Shown here piece by piece: positions 58,728 through 64,000 of a DNA stretch of 64,000 nucleotides; the first letter of the stretch is position 1, and every line of letters begins with the position of its first letter. Origin of the DNA: Xanthostigma xanthostigma (taxonomy: Eukaryota > Arthropoda > Insecta > Raphidioptera > Raphidiidae); NCBI GenBank assembly GCA_963575645.1, contig OY754465.1, positions 47,580,401 to 47,644,400 on the forward strand. Reading direction: 5' to 3'. The notes beneath the pieces were generated by a model that saw only the letters and a program-made list of their open reading frames with translations, searched no databases and was not told the DNA's origin. The position numbers were made by a program, and so were the translations under genes.

Positions 58728-60054
58728 TAGGTATATGAAGAAATGGATATTTTCCACTCAGCATTAAAATTATCAATACAAAAAACACCCCGTGACATTC
58801 ACCAAACATTTTCTTAGTCATAATTACTTCAATATTTAATCAATCTGTATTATCAAAATAGTGAAAAAGACATTTTTTATCATGTTCATCCTTCATACAT
58901 CCGTATATAGTCGAACTCATGTATTTCAACTGATTTTATTCACCAATTTTTAAGTTTTTAGTCTCTACTACTCACAAAAAGTTGCTCAGCTAATGGAAAA
59001 ATACATTTGACAACGGTTAACCTCAAAATAAATGAATCTTCTGATTGGCCTATGACTGCCTCGAAGTAAGAATGAAGAATAAGTTGAAAATACGGGAGTC
59101 GATTAGTCCCGATTAATTGAAAATCCATGAGTACTACTGTATTTCTATTTTAAATTGTAACTGGCTAGACTTAGCAGTTCATGAAATCAAACTTTGCATT
59201 TTGATTGGGACGCATGCATTATGTCTTTTTTAAAAGTCTCAAAAACATAAAGAAGCGAACACATGCCACAGAGATTTATTTGGGGCCTCGTTCAAGCAGA
59301 TTTACAAAATCTCATTTTATTGAGTTTATGTGGTGGAAAAAATTTTGGAGGAACTTCAGTAGATATAGAGTTCTACCTGTGACTCTGGTTTATGTATAAT
59401 AGCTGATTGAGGATTTATATTTTATAAAATTTTCATTTTTTGAGTTTCTTTTGTTGTGAACTTAAAATGTAAAGTGATTTATTAAAATTTTTACATCTAA
59501 AAATGACCATTAAAATAATGATATAAATTCCAAAATAAATGCAAGCTATTTAAAAGTCCTTTCTCTGTTAAATTTTATATGCAGGACACAGTATGGAAAA
59601 GAGTTTAATTTTGGCTTAGTGTTTCGACAATAAAAATGCGTAGCGCCTTAAAAACTCACAAGAGCAGTAATTAAAAGCGTTAAAAAGAAAAGAATTCACT
59701 CAGTTTATTTTAATTGATCAAGCATTTTCGTGTTGGTTAAATTTACAAGGTGGCGACTGTACAGTCAGATTCAAAAGATACGTTTTTTAACTGTGTTCTA
59801 TTGATTATAAAAATAAACCGTTTCACATGAAACATTAAATATTTTAAGTATTATAAACGTAATCGCGACAGTGGTAGTTTCGGGTTCAAGTCCAGACAGT
59901 GACACTGTTGGAAAGTAAATTTTTCTTATATACCTACGATATAGCATTGTAATTGTAACACTATAAAGATAATAATAATTAATAATATTATTTCATCTGA
60001 CATTCATAATTGGCCATTGATATGTAATTTAAAAATCTAAATATATAATATATA
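58728..60054. other. Unannotated stretch
   Basis: 58920-59075 is the partner of 33215-33375. No gene supported. Confidence 0.45.
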
Positions 60055-60489
60055 CAGGTGACCGGTAATTGCTCGTATTCTCGGGAGACGAAACTATGAT
60101 TAATTTGTATGATTTAAACTCTATCACTTGGGTCGGAAATGCGTCATTCTTTTATTATAATGACACTTCTGTGAAGAATTTTTATTTTATTTTTGTTTAT
60201 TGTAAGTTTTAACACAAAACATAAATTCTAACAGTAAATTTCATGGTTTTTAGCTTTAGGAAGGTTGGCCAATTAGTAAGCTATCAAATCATGAAAAAAA
60301 TGACCAAAAAATTAGAATATTTTTTTTTATATTTATCTTCCAAAATTTGGATTTTTGTAAAAAGAAAATAGAAGTAGATTTTCTCGAAAATGAGGGATTT
60401 CCGACCCTCAAGTGATAGAGGTTAAATCATTCCAAATTAGTCATAGTTTCTTCTCCAGAGAGGAACACGAGCAATTACCGGTCACTCTG
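60055..60489. mobile_element. MITE with GACCGGTAATTGCTCG termini, copy 2
   Basis: Ends CAGGTGACCGGTAATTGCTC and GAGCAATTACCGGTCACTCT, GTAC-free interior, same arm words (TATCACTTG..GTCGGAAATGCG) as 2928-3312. Confidence 0.82.
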
Positions 60490-63400
60490 TCTAAGTATTA
60501 AGTATATTAAAAATAAACAACTGATTAGTTTGTTTTTAAGAGCAGAGAAAAACTTGGATAGTATATTTTAATCTATGTTGTTTTAGGAATAGAATTCATC
60601 GCAAATGTTTCCGATGTGGTTCGCCAGAAAACTGCGTGCTCATTAGAAATATAAATAAAATTAATCTCATTATTATTTTTGAAAACTTGATTTTATATTC
60701 CAAAAATAATTGACAGAGTTGTGTTTATCGGCCGTGGAGACCCCAAAATAAAACATTTATTGAAATCAGCTGTCAGGAATTTCGAAAAAATAAAAAACAA
60801 GGTTTATTTATGCATTTCGACGCTATCAAACGTGCCCCATTTTTTGTTCATAAAGTAATTATAGGGACTTTTTGTAACTGCTGATTCAACCCCGCTACGA
60901 ATTTTGTCACAGCGTGAAATACAAAAAAAAGACCTCTAGCAGTAACAGACACAGCTTAAATTTTATATTACAGATAATTATTTCTATTAAACAAGATTTG
61001 AAAGAACTTAAATATCTACTGAAATTAACATTTCGCATTAAACTGTACCACATTTTACAGTTGAATAAGTAAAATGAGTAAAGAATGCTTTTAACGATTC
61101 GGTATGGTTTTTAAAAATGTTATTTGCCAGTTCCCTTTTTGAACGTCTATTTTAATTTTCCTACTATATGCTTAATGTTTTTCATAATGCCCGGGAGAGA
61201 ATTGTTAAGATGCATTAAAAACGTATACTTCCGTTTCGTTTGTGTTATCTTACTTCATAAATATACATTGTTAATTAATTCCAGACTGTACAATATATAG
61301 GTTCCAGCCCAGGGGTGGTAAACTCGTAGTAAATACTGTTAAGACTACACTATAGTACACTCGAATACCCTTCTAACTCAAATCTACTTTCCTCAGCTGT
61401 AGCATGTATCTATTGTAGCGACTATACCGACTAGAGACGGGATATTTCAAATGAAAATTGTCGAACTTCGATGTTTCGAGAGATTATACAAAATCATTTA
61501 ATTGATTTTTATATACCTACAAGTTACGACTTACAATACAATCTCCAGTAATATAAATATTATATATTACGCTCTTTCCCAACTCCAGGAATTCACAGAT
61601 TTATTTGAACCAGGGCCTACTTGGACAGATTAATAGCTAAGGAAGGCCCGCTGCAAACAAAAACAACTGAATAAAAGTTTAAAAAGAATTTAATGACATT
61701 ACTGGTGTACCTGTGCAAAACCTTTTGCATGTATTTTCATATTGTTTTCAAAAAACGATATTTTGATACAGACCTACGACAATAATTTTATTCCTCATTA
61801 GTTTCCATTTACAGTTATTTTTCTTTTGATTTAGCTTGATCCATCAAGTTGTCTCTATATTTAATTGGTTATAAATTCAAAAAAAAAATGTATGAGATCT
61901 GTTCATCGTTGTCATGGTTACCCCGCAAGAGCTGTCACAATTCATTTTTAGAAAATCTAACCTCATTTGATACATTTACGATTTTCACTATTTTTTTCTG
62001 ATCTGAGACCAAATTTTAGACTTGGTACAGTCCATGTAATATTTAAAAACTCTATTTTGGCATTAAATTAACATAAACTTACACGTTCTTTAATTATTTG
62101 GAAAATAAAATAAAATTTATTTGTGTATTAATATTTGGAATATTTGCTCTAAAAAACGAACTAAAAATATACACTTCAATTGTAAAAGTCGACTTGTCAA
62201 ACTGTTTGTAAAATCTCCGACATACGTACATATTTGCATTTCTCTCACACTCATGTCTCGTGAACATCGAAGGATTTTCTTTCTTTACGTTCCTCTTCAC
62301 CCCGCTACCCCCTCGTCATTTTTACTATTATCGCTTGAAATCACCCCTTTTAAAGAATTTTCACCAAAAAAAAAATAGCGATAACATATCTGTGGACTAA
62401 AGGCTTCAGTTTAAAAAAAAATTGTGTCAATCAGTTTAGTAGGGATGGCTGGCGGGTTGTCTAGAGATTTAGGCCTTGTGTTTTAAATATATAGATAGTT
62501 TTTAATTAAAAGTATGTCATTATATCGCGCTAACGATTGTTTTGATAATTATTTGTCGCCACACGTAAAATTGCTTCTAAATTTTCGGTTCAACAGTCCA
62601 TTTTCGCGGTTGCTAGTTGGACCATATCTAGAGCGCATTCAGTGTTTTAAAGTTTAAGGCAGGACTCTTTAATAACTGTCTCTCTCAGATTGCATTTCAC
62701 AATATTGAATACGATTACTTGCGTCTGTTCTATGAAGCACTGTATGTAGGTGACTCTCTCTTTGTTTGAATAAATTTAATTAAATTATAATGTTATTTAT
62801 CAGTCATCATAAGAGTTGTGGTTTTAAAACTTTATCTACGTAATGCTGTTGCTGGAAACTTTAGCTGAAGAGTTGAAATCATTAAACATTCATTGTTGTT
62901 TCCATTGTAATATACCTATATTGTATAAAGATGCGAAGTTTTTTTCTTTAATATATGACCTTTGACATACAGTTTTGAAAAATTGCTCTGAACATAATAA
63001 ATTGTTCTACTATCAAACATGACATGTCTGCATATTGTGCCAAATACAAGACATTAGTTTTAAATTACGTGTAAATAAAATAGTTTTATAAACTAACCTA
63101 TAATGTGAAGCTATGCTATTTTTCATAAATTTTAATAAAATCGATATATCATAACATTTTTATGCACATCAATATACGGTTAGTTTATTTTATACGGAAT
63201 TCGTATTTTGAATACCGTTTGATACGCAGATTATGATATTTTTACTATTGAATCGTCCAGAGCTGCGTTTCACAAACTTTTCGTATGATGAAACACGTCA
63301 CAAATCATGAAATTTTAACGGAACACCTTGATAATTTTATGGGGTAGGTTTCAAACATGTTTAAACTTGGCGCAGCATTTAAAATCAACGAGGTTTATGT

Positions 63401-64000
63401 TATTAATTTTCATATTTTTTTACGAAACACATATCCTTTTTCTGCAGAGCATGAGTGTTCTGCGAAACATAGTTTGGGTAACACAGATCTAGAATCGAGA
63501 CAAACATTTCGTTTTCAAAATAGAGTTATCGTATATATAATAGGTGTGTTGTGTGTGTTTTTTTTTTGCATAACGGAAAATAGGAAATTTACGAATATAT
63601 ATAAAAATATAAGATAATAAAGATAACACTTTACGTTGCCTCTGACGACATCGCAAATGAGATCAAAGATGAAATTTCACATTTTAGATAAATACATTTT
63701 TATAAATGTAATGTTGTTTTAAATATTATTATCAATATTATTTCTAAGTTTTTTTACAATTAGAAAAAAGTTGAAAAATAACAGTGGTCATTATTTTATA
63801 TTTCACTATTTAAAAAGAAAAAAAAAACTACAAAAATTAAACTGTACCTAATATTTAATTTGAGTTTAAAAAAAGCAATTTTGAAATGTTTTTAATAACA
63901 TCTACCAAATTGTTTCCATTTAGATTAAGGAAGAAATTAAGATTTAGAAATAATATTGCATCAGTGTAGGTATAAAGCAAAATATATTTATATTGCACTA
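60490..64000. other. Unannotated stretch to window end
   Basis: AT-rich with no supported gene, RNA or bounded element. 61450-61600 and 62670-62760 are the two halves of a repeat continuous at 52370-52590, so about 1.07 kb between them may be an insertion. Confidence 0.45.

Noticed and set aside
59870..59915. B-box-like GGTTCAAGTCC near 59884
   Set aside because: No A box or cloverleaf upstream; isolated B box only.
60595..60650. CFRCGSPENC zinc-knuckle-like peptide
   Set aside because: Lacks the histidine and spacing of a CCHC knuckle, the frame is short, and no neighbouring gag-like sequence is present.

Overview
This is a gene-poor, AT-rich eukaryotic nuclear window, most likely from a moth or butterfly. 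The evidence is indirect: many short Helitron-type repeats ending in a GC hairpin plus CTAG, abundant inverted-repeat elements, insect-like introns, and a T-box gene of the Doc/Tbx6 type. Lepidoptera is an inference, not something the sequence proves.

One gene can be built with confidence. It is a four-exon T-box transcription factor on the minus strand. Its exons are at 16902-16971, 16211-16358, 12247-12700 and 8385-8969, and they join in frame through consensus GT-AG introns into a 418-residue protein. The best subfamily match is Dorsocross/Tbx6. The protein carries a cysteine-containing insertion inside the T-box and a Groucho-type eh1-like motif at its extreme C-terminus. Two much weaker coding candidates are a 61-codon orphan exon (31000-31182, minus) and a 79-residue signal-peptide-like frame inside T-box intron 3 (9609-9848, plus).

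The rest is a layered deposit of transposable elements. There are eight Helitron-type copies, and one holds a tRNA-Lys-like sequence. Three non-autonomous hAT elements have perfect 8-bp target duplications (18535-19036, 35113-35696, 41140-41863). There are about a dozen MITE or foldback elements and four 5'-truncated LINE tails clustered at 49.9-54.4 kb. Penelope-like foldback repeats carry hammerhead-like motifs. A 700-870 bp repeat family has a central tRNA-like module that differs between its two copies. One large element (22514-23930 and its 3-kb inverted relative 45788-48790) carries tandem arrays with a perfect NRF-1-type palindrome in most units of one array and a CRE palindrome in most units of the other.

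Layout: 1-8.3 kb repeats and the T-box 3' flank; 8.4-17.0 kb the T-box gene; 17.5-31 kb repeats; 31-45 kb mostly unannotated DNA with hAT and Helitron insertions; 45-49 kb foldback plus tandem arrays; 49.9-54.9 kb LINE remnants; 55-60.5 kb MITEs; 60.5-64 kb nothing recognised. No rRNA gene, CRISPR array or intact transposase or reverse transcriptase was seen.
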